Assembly: GCA_030789695.1 (NCBI GenBank)
Contig: JAULAV010002387.1
Coordinates: 42,797-106,796, forward strand
Reading direction: 5' to 3'
DNA: 64,000 nt
From: Scilla litardierei
Lineage: Eukaryota > Streptophyta > Magnoliopsida > Asparagales > Asparagaceae
In this document: positions 21,952 to 33,323 of the stretch, piece after piece
Layout: the number at the start of each line of letters is the position of its first letter
How positions within the stretch are numbered: the first letter of the stretch is position 1
Position numbers and translations under genes: made by a program
The notes under the pieces: generated by a model
What the model was told of the DNA's origin: nothing
The model's database searches: none
What the model saw: only the letters and a program-made list of their open reading frames with translations

Positions 21952-23717
21952 TGTCACGACCCGCTTCCCTAAAATGGAGGCGAGACGTGAGAAGGTCCGC
22001 ACGAGAGTGGAGCTGTGAAGCCCCAAACCCGATAAGCGTCAATAATACATAAGCAGGTCCCTGTAACCACAACAGAATAACAATAATAACACAAGGAGAG
22101 ACTGAAATAAAATTCACATCTCATACATTTTCCCAACAAGAAAAATAAGTCCAACATCCAGAAAAGCCACCAGGCTAAAAGAAAAGAGTCTAAAGGCCCA
22201 GAACAAGGCCAACAAAAGAAACGACATAACAAAGTGTAGGTGCTACGCACCGATAACAAAACAACTGTTTAACAAAAGTAAAACACAACGAAGACACTAG
22301 GACTGGTCCCCAGTGTCCACGTACTCCCCGTCAAACACAAGCTCGGGCTCGGCGTCAGCAAACACCTCGTCCTCAACAAGGTACTCGGGCTCAGGATCTA
22401 ACATGTGTCACCCAAAAGAGTAAAGGGGCACATGTCAGCAAGTCTAAAAGACTTGGGCAAGGAAACTGAAAGTAAGGCAACTAGCAACCTAGTGGTTTAG
22501 TATGCATGACATGGCAGTTATAACATGAGTGCACAATTAAAACATGGCAAGACAATTTGTACAAGAGAACAATTATCGGGACAAGGCAAGAGTAGCCAAG
22601 CTACTAACATTCTCAATCAATTCACATTTTGTAGGTGTTTATTCCCTTCGCTGAATGGTAAACATTTCAGACCGATCGGCACTAAACCCAAATCACGTTT
22701 CACGGTTGTTTTGTAGATGTTTACGCCCTTCGCTGAATGGTAAACATTTCAGACCGATCGGCACTAAACACTACCCCACCACAAAGAGGTTACGCCTTAC
22801 AACTGCAGTTGTTGATCAAACAGACTCCCAGTTGAATGGCCGCTTAACCCTCACCCCCTATACCCACACGTAATGGAGCCTGGGGTCCCCGCACATTGAG
22901 CTCAGCTAGTGAGCCTGGGGTTGCCCCGCACATTGAGCTCGCATTCTTAGTTCACAATTCAATATATCGAGCGTCGGGGTTTCCAACTACAGGGCTCGCT
23001 TCTGGAACACGAGCCAGGAACACAAGCATGGTAGCGAAGCTACGCAATCACAACAACACTTAAAGAATGCAATGACATGACATGTAATTCGCGTACCGTC
23101 AATGAAAAGTAAACATGACATGGTAATTGTGCAACATGATATATGTCGGAACTAGCTTCGTTGTCAAGCTAGTTCCCCAATTTGCGCCTAGGCGAGTATC
23201 ATTTCGTCGCCTAGTCTCTTTTACGCCTACAACAAGCAAATGGCCTAAAACATGGCCTAAACCCTAAGTGGCAAGTTTCACTTACCTAGCACCGGGGATG
23301 ACGACCACTTCGTCACACGGATGCTACCTACGGGGGAAATCGCTGTTATGGGGGAAACAAACACCAAACACATGAAATTAATTAGGGTTTCACAAAAATA
23401 TAAATAGGCTATGAAAACAACGGTAGATCGATTTCTTACCGAGAGGAGACGGAAGAAACACTCCGGGGAACCCTAGGATCAGATCTGGAAAAGATTGGAG
23501 AAGTTTGGGAGAATTAGGGTTTTGGGGGATTTGGGGATTTTGATGGGTTTTGGTGAGATTTTGGGGAAGATGAGAGGTAGATGGAGTGAATGGATTGTTT
23601 GGATGATGATTCTAGGGCTTGGAATGAAGGATTGAAGCTTGGAGGAAGATGGGGGCTGAAGGGGGGAGATTTTAGGGTTTTGGGTCGTGTTGGAGAAGAT
23701 GAAATCGTTTGGGTTGG

Positions 23718-23726
23718 GTTTATATA
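23718..23726 (-). promoter_or_regulatory. TATA box of the gypsy LTR
   Basis: TATATAAAC on the minus strand, 43 bp after the last palindromic unit. In the 5' LTR copy the same position has become TATTTAAAC. Confidence 0.7.
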
Positions 23727-23769
23727 GGTTGAGCTGGCGGCTGCCCAGAAATTAGGGTTTTAACACTGG

Positions 23770-24188
23770 TTAGTCGGTCAAAGAGCAACCACTGACCGAC
23801 TAGTTTGGCAACTAGTCGGTCGGTCGACCAACGCAGACCGACTAAGTGCAAACAGTAACTCCTGAACGAAAATAGGATTCTAGAGTTAGTCGGTCCATGA
23901 ACAAATACTGACCGACTAGTTTGGCATCTAGTCGGTCGATGAACGTTCCTTGACCGACTAAGAGTAAACAGTAGCTGATACAAAAATTTAGATGATGTGT
24001 TAGTCGGTTAAAGAAGCATTGCTGACCGACTAGTTTGCAACCTAGTCGGTCAACCAACGTTCTTAGACCGACTAACGATAAACAGTAACTCCTGAGAAAT
24101 TTAGAAAGCTAACTAGTCGGTCCAAGAAGGATTGCCGACCGACTGGATCGTCATCTAGTCGGTCGGTGGCCCTTCTTACACCGGCTAA
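23770..24188 (-). repeat. Four 76-bp palindromic AGTCGGTC units in the gypsy LTR
   Basis: Units start at 23770, 23886, 24000 and 24113 (steps 116, 114 and 113). Each is 76 bp with the 10-14-10-8-10-14-10 layout. The spacers contain AAACAGTAACTCCTGA. The fourth unit is partly decayed (CACCGGCTAA). Confidence 0.95.
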
Positions 24189-24460
24189 TGAGCACCAAAA
24201 GTTCCGATACGGAGCGCGGGGCCCCGGGATCGATTCCTAAGAGTCCTAGGCTTGATCTATTAGTTAGATACGACCGTTATGAAGCCCGTCACGAGTGACA
24301 CTTCGAAATCGACGATCCTAAGGAAGAAACGAGAAAATACGATGAATCGATCGAAAATGAAAGCTACGGAGACGAAAACCACACAAGAGGAGAAAATCCA
24401 CCAAAACATATATTATATTATATTATAATAAATCCAGATACATGAAAAGCAGTCGTTACA

Positions 24461-24686
24461 GTATATACACGTAAGAGATTTTGTACTTTCTTAACAAAAA
24501 TTGTGAAGTTTTCAAAAGCTTCATTTTTATTACACCATTTTCACCCTTAGGAACCACCATTAATATAGTGACAATGATTGGTACTGCTTTTCATGTATCT
24601 GGATTAGGAACCACCATATACTGTATATCTGCTTTTCATGGTGGTGGTTCCTAATAGTGACAATGTACCATTTTCACCCTTATATC
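24461..24686. other. Scrambled filler DNA at a deletion junction
   Basis: Short pieces of several nearby sources are joined. GTATATA follows the LTR as it does outside the right LTR. A minus-oriented stretch of Sirevirus pol (about 24473-24532) matches the Sirevirus copy at 60186-60245. TGATTGGTACT also occurs at about 43098 in the LARD flank. GCTTTTCATGTATCTGGATT is the gypsy LTR terminus. Repeated pieces of the Sirevirus GGAACCACCATTGTCACTA region appear in both orientations. The junction replaces the rest of gypsy pol and the 5' part of the Sirevirus. It looks like repair with template switching, and an assembly artefact is the alternative. Confidence 0.75.
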
Positions 24687-27029
24687 ACAATTTTTGTTAA
24701 GAAAGTACAAAATCTCTTAGGAACCACCATTGTCACTATTCGTAGTGATCATGGAGGTGAATTTGAGAATGAGTCTTTTGAGACATTTTGTGATGAAGTT
24801 GGTATTACTCACACCTTCTCTTTCCCTCGTGCACCTCCTCAAAATGGTGTAGTTGAGAGAAAGAATAGGACGCTAGTGGAATGTGCTCGCACTATGCTTG
24901 ATGATAGCCAACTTGGCCATCAATTTTGGGCGGAAGGGGTACACACCGCTTGCTATGTGTTTAATAGAATACTTTTGAGGCCCGGCACTAAACAAACTTG
25001 TTATGAATTGTTGTTTGGTAGGTTGCCTCAAGTTAAACATTTTCGAGTTTTTGGTTCGAAATGTTTTATTAAGAACACATATGGTAGTTTGGACAAATTC
25101 GATCCAAGATCCGATGAGGGGATTTTTGTCGGATATTCTTCGCGTAGCAAAGCCTACCGGATATTCAACAAACGAACCTCAACGATCGAGGAGTCGCTTC
25201 ATGTCTCATTTAATGAAGGATTTGTTCCAACTAGAATTTCAAATGATAATGATTCTTTGGATGTTTTATGTGATTCATTTGATAATTCTAAGTCTAATGA
25301 TTCTATTGATTCTATTGAGACTAACCCAACTAATGAAGTTGTTGAGAATGTTCCTAGTGATCAAGGTATTCCCAAACGGCTTCATACCGTTCGTGACCAT
25401 CCCCATGAGCAAGTCATTGGCAATATTCAAGATAGTGTCAAGACGAGATCGCAAGTCCACCACTTCGCAAATTGTGCCTTTGCCTCATCGATAGAGCCAA
25501 AGAATATTAATGAAGCATGCGAAGCTAGCGCTTGGATCTTAGCCATGGAGGAGGAGCTCATTCAATTCGAGAGAAATGAAGTTTGGGAGCTTGTTCCTTT
25601 ACCATCGAAGAACCACACCGTCATAGGGACAAAGTGGATCTTCAAGAACAAAACCGACGAAAACCAAGTCGTCGTCAGGAACAAAGCTCGGTTAGTAGCT
25701 CAAGGCTATCGTCAAGAGGAAGGTATCGATTTCGAAGAATCTTTCGCTCCGGTAGCTAGATTAGAATCAATTAGATTACTTTTGTCTTTTGCATGCCATA
25801 AGAATTTTAAATTATTTCAAATGGATGTTAAAAGTGCATTTTTAAACGGAGATGTCGTTGAGGAAGTTTATGTTTCTCAACCTCCGGGTTTCATAAATGA
25901 AAAATTTCCAAATCACATTTTTAAACTAAAGAAAGCTCTTTATGGTTTGAGACAAGCTCCTCGAGCTTGGTATGATCGCCTAAAGAATTTTCTTTTGGAT
26001 TTGAATTTTAAAATGGGCGAAGCCGATTCTACACTTTTTATTAAGCATGCGAATAATGATATTTTATTAGTTCAAATTTATGTTGATGATATCATTTTCA
26101 GTGCTACTAACTTCGCTCTTTGCGAAGAGTTTTCTAATGTGATGAAGGAACAATTTGAAATGAGCCACATGGGCGAACTCAAATATTTCTTAGGTCTCCA
26201 AATTCGCCAATTGAACGATGCAATCTTCATCCACCAAACGAAGTACACGGTGGAGTTGCTAAAGCGATTTGGAATGGAGAATGCCTCTGGGAAAAAGACT
26301 CCAATGAGCACGACTACGCATCTTGATAAAGATACGGGCGGAAAAGATGTAGACATTCGTCTATATCGAGGTATGATAGGTAGCTTACTTTATCTTACCG
26401 CGAGTAGGCCCGATATTATGTTTGCCGTATGTATATGTGCTCGTTATCAGTCTCAACCTAAGGATTCTCACTTAGTAGCGGTTAAACGTATTTTTCGCTA
26501 TCTAAGTTACACTTTAGATTTTGGATTACTTTATCCGAAATCTAGCACATATGAGTTAGTCTCATATAGTGACGCTGATTATACGGGTTGCAAATCCGAC
26601 AGGAAAAGTACTAGTGGCACTTGCCATTTTCTAGGAAATTCTCTTGTCTCTTGGTTTTCCAAGAAGCAAAATTCGGTATCACTTTCAACCACCGAGGCGG
26701 AATACATTGCCGCCGGTGCCGCTTGTGCCCAGGTTCTTTGGATGAGACACACATTGAAGGATTTTGGTATTCATTGTGATACTAGCCCTATCATGGTGGA
26801 TAACCAAAGTGATATTTGTCTTTCAAAGAATCCGGTGCACCATTCCCGATCGAAACACATAGATGTCCGACACCATTTCTTAGATGATCATGTTGCTAAA
26901 AAGGACATCATATTAGTGTACGTTGAAACCCAAAAGCAAATCGCCGATATTTTCACGAAACCCCTAAAGGAGGACTCCTTTGTGCGGTTGCGTCGAGAAT
27001 TGGGGATTATGGATGAATCCGAGATATAG
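24687..27029 (+). pseudogene. pol: Sirevirus pol, N-terminally truncated
   Basis: The open frame has a methionine at 24657 that lies in filler DNA, so the real similarity starts at [11 protein letters not shown]. Present are the second integrase aspartate (IRSDHGGEF) and the glutamate (NGVVERKNR), reverse transcriptase with IYVDDIIFS, and RNase H ([13 protein letters not shown], then [13 protein letters not shown] and KHIDVRHHF). It ends at TAG 27027-27029. Compared with copy 2 there are scattered substitutions, including Ala to Asp in [10 protein letters not shown] of RNase H. Protease and the integrase zinc-binding region and first catalytic aspartate are missing, so it cannot give a functional polyprotein. 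Confidence 0.92.
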
Positions 27030-27119
27030 GATTCATATCTAATTCAATCATCTTGCATGCTAATATATTTCACGATATTTCATTCATGCTAGATTTATTG
27101 AATTCACTACTACAAAAAG

Positions 27120-27606
27120 GACCTTTAATATCACACCTTTAATAGCGCTTGCCAATTATAAGCGCTGTTAATTAGAGGCACATATAATAGACAGCGCTTC
27201 TTTTTGCAAGCGCTGTTAAAGGTCGGAGAATAGACAGCGCTTCTTTCTACAAGCGCTGTTAAAGGTCGGATAATAGACAGCGCTTCTTTCTGCAAGCGCT
27301 GTGTATTAGAGGCACAGATAATACACAGCGCTTGTAGAAAGAAGCGCTGTTAAAGGCCCCCCTTTAACAGCGCTTGTCTGTGCAAGCGCTGTTAAAGGCC
27401 CCCCTTTAACAGCGCTTGCACAGACAAGCGCTGTTAAAGGGGGCCTTTAACAGCGCTTTCATAAACAAGCGCTGTTAAAGGGGGGCCTTTAACAGCGCTT
27501 CTTTCTACAAGCGCTGTTAAAGGCCCCCCTTTAACAGCGCTTGTTTGAAACAAGCGCTGTTAAAGGCCCCCCTTTAACAGCGCTTGTTTGAAACAAGCGC
27601 TGTGAA
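27120..27606. repeat. Left subterminal hairpin array of the CACTA element
   Basis: About ten copies of CCTTTAACAGCGCTTG, a short loop, then CAAGCGCTGTTAAAGG, separated by GGCCCCCC or its complement. Each unit is nearly a perfect palindrome. Such subterminal motifs are the usual transposase-binding repeats of CACTA elements. Confidence 0.9.
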
Positions 27607-27925
27607 AGGTATTATACATTTACGCTCAGCGGTTCGCAATTTCACGAGCGCGGGTTTACCAAATGTTTCTAACTTTTTCGTTCCCCCTTTTTATTCACCG
27701 CCTTCATTCTCCTTCTCACCTCCTCCACCATCTGCCCTCGCACCGACCTTTGCCGAAGACGAAGCCCATCGGATCCCACGATTCCCACCTCCGATCAGGT
27801 CGCCGAAGCGGTCACATCCATCGACCGTAGAAGCCGTAACATCCATCGGCCGCCGAACCTGTAGATTGTAGAGAGAGGGAAGCAGACAAATCACAGAGGT
27901 ACAGAGATCGAGAGAGAGAGAGACG

Positions 27926-28055
27926 ATGGCAAAATCGAAATATTACGGATGGGCGGCAGCGACCGTGATCTTCATCGTGTTGATGATCGTGACTCCGGCA
28001 ATCCCTCAATCTCAAGAGTACTACGACTTCGCCGATCAGCGCACCATCTTCTTCG
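27926..28055 (+). pseudogene. Captured first exon of a ceramidase-family membrane protein
   Basis: A start codon follows a GA-rich 5' UTR. The 43 codons encode MAKSKYYGWAAATV, a hydrophobic helix (FIVLMIVTPAI), then YYDFADQRTIFFG, and end at donor G|GTAAG. The Y-x-DFADQR-x-FG motif after one N-terminal membrane helix matches the start of plant and bacterial alkaline ceramidase-like proteins, integral membrane enzymes of sphingolipid breakdown. The recognition rests on this motif, so it is probable rather than certain. The following exons (GIPN...) are absent. About 300 bp of the gene's upstream sequence appears to have been captured too. Confidence 0.6.
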
Positions 28056-28319
28056 GTAAGAATTTTTTTTTTTTGAATTTTAGGGTTTATCAATTTCACA
28101 TCATTCACTATTTAGACAGGATGAAGACAGGAGTATGTTAAAAGATGAAGATTGACATGGAGCAGCAGCCAGCGTCGCCTCCAAAGCCAGGTAAGTGCAA
28201 TAGAGAAGAAACACAGATCCATCTTTGGTTCTGCAGTAAGATATGGGGGTTAGGGCTTGTTTTTTTGTAGATTTGGTGATATCTAACTCATTGAGCTCTT
28301 TTGATTTCTATTCTGTAGG

Positions 28320-28343
28320 GCTGCCAGCAGCAGCGGCCGACAG
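28320..28343 (+). pseudogene. CPN60: Captured CPN60 exon, presequence part
   Basis: A 24-bp exon lies between acceptor TTCTGTAG and donor CAG|GTGAGG. Joined to the segment at 28465 it reads [14 protein letters not shown], part of the mitochondrial targeting presequence of chaperonin 60. Being so short, it is recognised only because the next exon continues it in frame. An exon-like piece at 28157-28190 ending CCAG|GTAAGTG may belong to yet another gene. Confidence 0.65.
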
Positions 28344-28464
28344 GTGAGGATTAGAATTCTGATCAATTGGTTTTAGTTTTTTAATCCGTATGCAAGAAAA
28401 AGAAGAAATTTATTCCCGTTTATTGTGATTGATTTTTGTACGTGTGCTTCTGTTGGGATAACAG

Positions 28465-28595
28465 ATCGGCAGCCGTCTTGCTTGGAGCAGGAATTATGCG
28501 GCCAAAGACATAAAATTCGGAGTCGAGGCCCAAGCTCTGATGCTTAGGAGCGTAGAAGAGCTCACAGATGCCGTTAGGGTTACCATGGGCCAAAG
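28465..28595 (+). pseudogene. CPN60: Captured mitochondrial chaperonin CPN60 exon
   Basis: After an ACAG acceptor it encodes [18 protein letters not shown] then [17 protein letters not shown] and VTMG. This is the end of the presequence and the start of the mature GroEL-type chaperonin, which folds imported proteins in the mitochondrial matrix. The exon ends with AAAG|GTTTC. A one-base loss in the expected ATGGGCCC word shifts the frame just before the exon end. Introns are retained on both sides, so capture was at DNA level. It is a fragment and cannot act as a chaperonin. Confidence 0.88.
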
Positions 28596-29887
28596 GTTTC
28601 ACAGTTGATGTGTTCTCTTTATCTGTTGAATGTTGATCTGTTGAAGTTTAAATTGCTAATGGATAGTCATCAAGTTTCCATTTTTTTTCATGATACGATG
28701 TATTTATGATATGCCTCTTAGTTGTTGATGATAGCAATATTACGTTATGCATTGGCTTTGAAGAACATTTATTACTCCGGAATTTGTTATGCATTGGCTT
28801 TGAAGAACATTTATTACTCCGGAATTTCAAATTCAGTCTAACCTTATAAAGAAAAGATATGCTTTAAAATTGTAGACTAGTATAAATACATTCGGGATTT
28901 TTCGGGTGCACGGGCTACATTTGCATCTCCATTATCATCCCTTGCAGATGTATCTCCGGCCCTAAGCTCTGAGCCAAACAAAACTAGAGAACAATGCTTG
29001 GGAGTTGCATAAAACGGTGAATTCAGTGACTGCAACAATCTAGAAATGCATCTGCATGATATCTATTTTCGATCTCAATATAAATAGTTTTACATGTATC
29101 GGTCCATAAATTAAGACGTACCCATGGTGAAACTTTGCAATCTTTTTGCACAGCTGAAGGATATATTTACATAAAGCTGTAGGATGGTAGAATCAAAAAA
29201 CAGGTGAAGGCCCATGATGAAAATAATGTTACAGTCATATGTTTGACTCCAAATTAATGTGCAAATGTGATTTATGTTGATTTAGTTGATTTAGTTCAAA
29301 AGGTCTATATTTTGCTAAATGTATGTTGATTTAGTTCAAGTAACTCTTGGGCATAGTTAAAATTAAAATTATTTTATGTGCTATAATTGTGACTTGTTTA
29401 ATTTTGTAATCGTGACTTGTTTAATTTTGTATGCATGTCAGTTCTATTTACACTTGAATGGTTTGGTAGATGCTATGAAAACAGTTGCTTGGAACATATG
29501 TCTTTTATTGATTGGTAAAGTGGCGTTCTTATGCACCTTGAACCTGTTGATTAGTTACATTGTCTGGTTTTAAATCTGTAAGTTGTTAGGTGTTGATTCA
29601 TTCCCTATTATCTGTGGTTGAATTCTTCTTACAGTTCATTTGATTTGTTTAACATTTCTTGTGTAAATTTGTTGGTTTTGATGTTCTACACAAATCTGTT
29701 GTTGCATGTATGCAAACTTATTGCTTGAAATGGAATTTTCTGTAACTGATTGGAGGTCTCTCATCTTTGATATGTGTATCATTTATTTATTTATCTATCA
29801 ATATTTTTATTTTATGTATATGTGATTTTTTGACTTTAACTTGAGTTTTCAAATGGTTAAAGTTGGATATCTGGGGCTTGTTTGCAG
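28596..29887. other. Intron-like AT-rich filler inside the CACTA element
   Basis: No reading frame is recognised. A 45-bp direct repeat (TTATGCATTGGCTTTGAAGA..., 28744 and 28789) is tandem. The rest resembles plant intron sequence. Confidence 0.5.
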
Positions 29888-29957
29888 ATGTATTGGTTTC
29901 GAGGACAAATCCCAGATCCATATTCACGGGTTCACCGAGCACAGCTTGCCTACATTT
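29888..29957 (+). pseudogene. Exon-like segment, unknown captured gene
   Basis: Acceptor TTTGCAG, 70 bp reading MYWFRGQIPDPYSRVHRAQL, donor TTT|GTGAGT. The peptide looks protein-like but I cannot assign it. Confidence 0.35.
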
Positions 29958-31582
29958 GTGAGTACATTTGTGGGTTCATCTTCTATTTATATTTGGTCAT
30001 TTCTCTCTGCTCATATAATACATTTCATGATATGTTTTTGTCTTGCTTCGCTGCGCTGTAAATAAAAAAGATTGTTTTGGCGATTCTTTTTCTTGGATAC
30101 AGTTTATAGATTGAGAGTGTTAGTATCATATAATGAGTAAAAGATGGATATTATGTGTATGTCTGTAAACTCACCAACTGTGAATTCGTGTTTAGATGCG
30201 CATACTGGTATAATAAACAGTGTTAAGTCTCATACTTACCGTTGTGATCTTTATGTAGAATCAACAAGTATGCACACGTCAGATAGTTACTTTTGGTCAA
30301 AGAAATGATCGATATGCCCATCTTTCATTCAAATACGAAGAGTTCAAATGATTCTTGCACCAAAAGTAGAGGATGAGGTGAGTTCCTTGCAACAACAACA
30401 AAAAACCATCTTGTTCTTTTGAACAAAATATGCCAATAGGAGACTTGGACTTGGCTATATTTTTCTTTTCCTTTTCTGTTTTGTTCTTGACAAAAAAAGA
30501 CTCTAGTTGAATTTAACCTAGGACTGTCCCAGAATCTAACCCTAACTTTTACAACCTGTACCTAACCTTAAGCTATCCATTGTCAGTGTCATTCGAAACA
30601 TTACTAATATTAGAAGTTGAAATTAATAGCAGTAGAAATTTCCACGAAAGCATCAACACTTTATAGCGTAAATTTGGGTCGTTATTATTGTTGTTGCTGC
30701 TGCTGCTGTTGTTTTGTCGATTACCTGGATGTTTTTATTAAGGTGGTTGTCTAAATGTTTCATTCTGATATGAATGTTGCTTGGCAAAACTATAAAAGAA
30801 CAGGCATGAAGTTTATGATATTGGCATCATGATCCGACGTGATCATGATCTTTCTATTGAGTCCATAAAGCCAATCCCAAATTTTTTACATGAAGGCTAA
30901 GATGAGATGTCGATTATAATATTAGCCAAATGTTTCATGGCTTATAAGTATGCATAATAATGTCTTCACAGGATGCCTGCAATAATTATACGGTATGGGT
31001 TGGTTATTCCTTCTTATAAAAATTACAACCATGCATCTAAAAATTACTAATATGCATCTATTTAATCATAGTCATTACTTTATATAACTGCTCAATAAAA
31101 AAGGAAAAAACAGAGGTGGAGGGATATAGAGAGAAAAAAATTCACATTGTGAATTGATTTATAATTTACCATCATTTATTTATGGAATGTCTAAGAAAGA
31201 ATAACTAGCATCAAGTATATGATCAACTTGCAGCATTTGGGATATTGGATGAATCTATCCCAATTGATTTACTGGATCTACGGTAAAACAATTATCCAAT
31301 GGATTCTATGGATGCTGGTAGGGCAAGAACTAACGCAATGGTATTTATTAAAATAACCATGTGAATTGGTCCTTTGAAATTGGTTTTGGCTACACAACGA
31401 ACGGAACATTTTAACTCAATTAAGGCACCCTACAATTGGCTAGGTACGGGCCACAAAAACAAGAACTAACACAAATACGTATAGACTGTGTGAAAAATTG
31501 CATTCATATAAGGAATTTTGATGTTTCACATGCTTAACAATAAGATTACTTATATGATAACAATAATGTGTCTCACTTCCAG
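29958..31582. other. Intron-like filler inside the CACTA element
   Basis: AT-rich. A short exon-like end (ATGATTCTTGCACC... then GAG|GTGAGTT) lies at about 30347-30378. Nothing else is supported. Confidence 0.4.
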
Positions 31583-31729
31583 GTTAATCTCACGGATCTC
31601 ATTCGAAACTTTGTTGGTGTAAAAGACATTGCGCGTGAGTATTCAGTAAGTTCGGAGGTGCAAGGGCAAATTTGTGCTCTCGGTTTGGTAAATACGAAGA
31701 AATTTGCCATTAACCATTCTTTTTTATGA
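31583..31729 (+). pseudogene. Exon-like segment, unknown captured gene
   Basis: Acceptor CTTCCAG, then 48 open codons (VNLTDLIRNFVGVKDIAREY, SSEVQGQICALGLVNT) and TGA. It reads like a terminal coding exon with a soluble alpha/beta composition. Another open piece at about 31837-31940 (IRMWPSCIPHEEGKAGA) ends at CCAG|GTTGAT. Neither family is recognised. Confidence 0.35.
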
Positions 31730-32150
31730 TCAGCTCCTTGATTCCATTGTCTAAAATTATATGACAATCCTTGCCTTATCAACAGCTTCTCATCACCTGT
31801 GGCTAACTTTCCGACACAACAAAGAGGAGAGCTGCTGATCCAAATATTCGTATGTGGCCATCATGTATTCCCCACGAAGAAGGCAAAGCGGGTGCAATAC
31901 GGTTTGGTGTTGTAGCTGTTGGTTGCGGGAAGCGAGTTTCCAGGTTGATGTGGGAGATTCTGCCGATGCTATATAGTTGGATCTTTATTGATCTTTATTG
32001 ATCTTGCTTTTTATTAGAAAACCTTCCAAACTTGCTTTTTATTGATCTTTATTATTATTAACAAACTGAGATTTAACTTGGTGACGATCAAAAATGCTTT
32101 TGTGTAATATTATTTTTATTGATTTGTATTTACTTGAAATGGTATTGCAG

Positions 32151-32223
32151 GGATCAAAACCTTCACTTTGTGGAATCTCCTGCGCTTGCTCCACCAGAGG
32201 TGCGGATTGATTTTGATGTATAG
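32151..32223 (+). pseudogene. RAN: Captured C-terminal exon of Ran GTPase
   Basis: Acceptor ATTGCAG is followed by DQNLHFVESPALAPPEV, the highly conserved C-terminal stretch of plant Ran, the small GTPase that drives nuclear transport. The normal continuation is lost. After PPEV the frame gives RIDFDV and a stop, so the acidic C-terminus needed for Ran-binding-protein contact is absent. The GTP-binding motifs are not in the element. Identification is strong because the motif is long and distinctive. Confidence 0.85.
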
Positions 32224-32689
32224 AGACAATAAGTGGATATATAAAAATTGCTGAGTACTCCTGGCGAGCCTTTGGGTCCGTGCTCCCACGCCAGAAAGCT
32301 CATCCAGCCATCCGAAAAGGGGGAAATGCATTAGGGAGTTGTTTTAGAATCAGAAATTGCAGAAGTTGCAATGTAATTGGTCGTGAAATGTATTCTTCGG
32401 AGTGATTTAATGGATATTAAATGGATAATGACTGTTAAGTTTTATAAGCGATAATGTTTATTATTTGTATTACAAATCATCTTCCAATATCAATGCACAT
32501 TGTCTAATTTATGTGATTGTTGAATAAAAGCAATTTAATTTAATTGTTTCTTATAATGATTGTTTCTTGTAATTTAATGTTATTGGTGGTTTATTTAAGC
32601 ATTTTGAATATTAAATGGATCTATTTAAATATAAAACGCAGGAAGAAACAATAAAATGAATTGAAACAAGCGATGTCTATCTGTGACCT

Positions 32690-33140
32690 TTAACAGCGCT
32701 TCTTTAGTACAAGCGCTGTTAAAGGCCCACCTTTAACAGCGCTTGCACTAACAAGCGCTGTTAAAGGGGGGGGCCTTTAACAGCGCTTGCACAAACAAGC
32801 GCTGTTAAAGGCCCCCCTTTAACAGCGCTTGCACAAACAAGCGCTGTTAAAGGCCCCCCTTTAACAGCGCTTGCACAAACAAGCGCTGTTAAAGGGGGGC
32901 CTTTAATAGCGCTTGCATAAACAAGCGCTATTAAAGGCCCCCCTTTAATAGCGCTTGCACAAACAAGCGCTGTTAAAGGGGGGCCTTTAACAGTGCTTGC
33001 ACAAACAAGCGCTGTTAAAGGCCCCCTTTAATAGCGCTTGTAAAGCGCTATTAAAACCAGCCCCCCTTTAGCAGCGGCGAGATAGACAGCGCTTGTAAAG
33101 CGCTATTAAAGACCTTATTTAAGCGCTGTTAAAGGTCCAT
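32690..33140. repeat. Right subterminal hairpin array of the CACTA element
   Basis: About eight hairpin units of the same AACAGCGCTTG/CAAGCGCTGTT design as on the left, several changed to AATAGCGC. The last units, next to the terminus, are shorter (AGCGCTATTAAA). Confidence 0.9.
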
Positions 33141-33323
33141 TTTGTAGTAGTGATTTTTGGGAATTTTATGTGATTTATTTGAATTTATGATCGAATTCGT
33201 ATTTGAAAGTCGTATTTAAGATTTCGACGTTTTATGGGGTAATTTAGATGACTAATGAGTGAGTTAGGATGTTTCATCCAAGTGGTTTGTGAAGAGAAAT
33301 CAAATTTCTACTTTTGGACTCTT

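Larger units (their letters stand above)
21952..24460 (-). repeat. 3' LTR of the Ty3/gypsy element
   Basis: 2509 bp. It has GTATA on both sides (21947-21951 and 24461-24465), as a solo LTR would, instead of a polypurine tract on the inner side. Array of four 76-bp units at 23770-24188, TATA box 23718-23726 (minus). Confidence 0.93.
27105..33152 (+). mobile_element. Non-autonomous CACTA transposon carrying gene exons
   Basis: The termini are CACTACTACAAAAAGGACC (27105 on) and, inverted, CACTACTACAAAATGGACC at 33152, with a 3-bp target duplication ATT on each side. Removing the element rejoins Sirevirus sequence that is continuous in copy 2 (57788-57812 region), which confirms the boundaries. 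Both ends have long subterminal arrays of the AACAGCGCTTG/CAAGCGCTGTT hairpin. No transposase is encoded. The interior (about 27630-32660) holds exons with introns from at least three plant genes. Strand is arbitrary. Confidence 0.93.

Noticed and set aside
27120..33140. Regular palindromic repeats that could suggest a CRISPR array
   Set aside because: Repeats lie only at the two ends of a plant CACTA element, with palindromic units and no unique spacers or cas genes.
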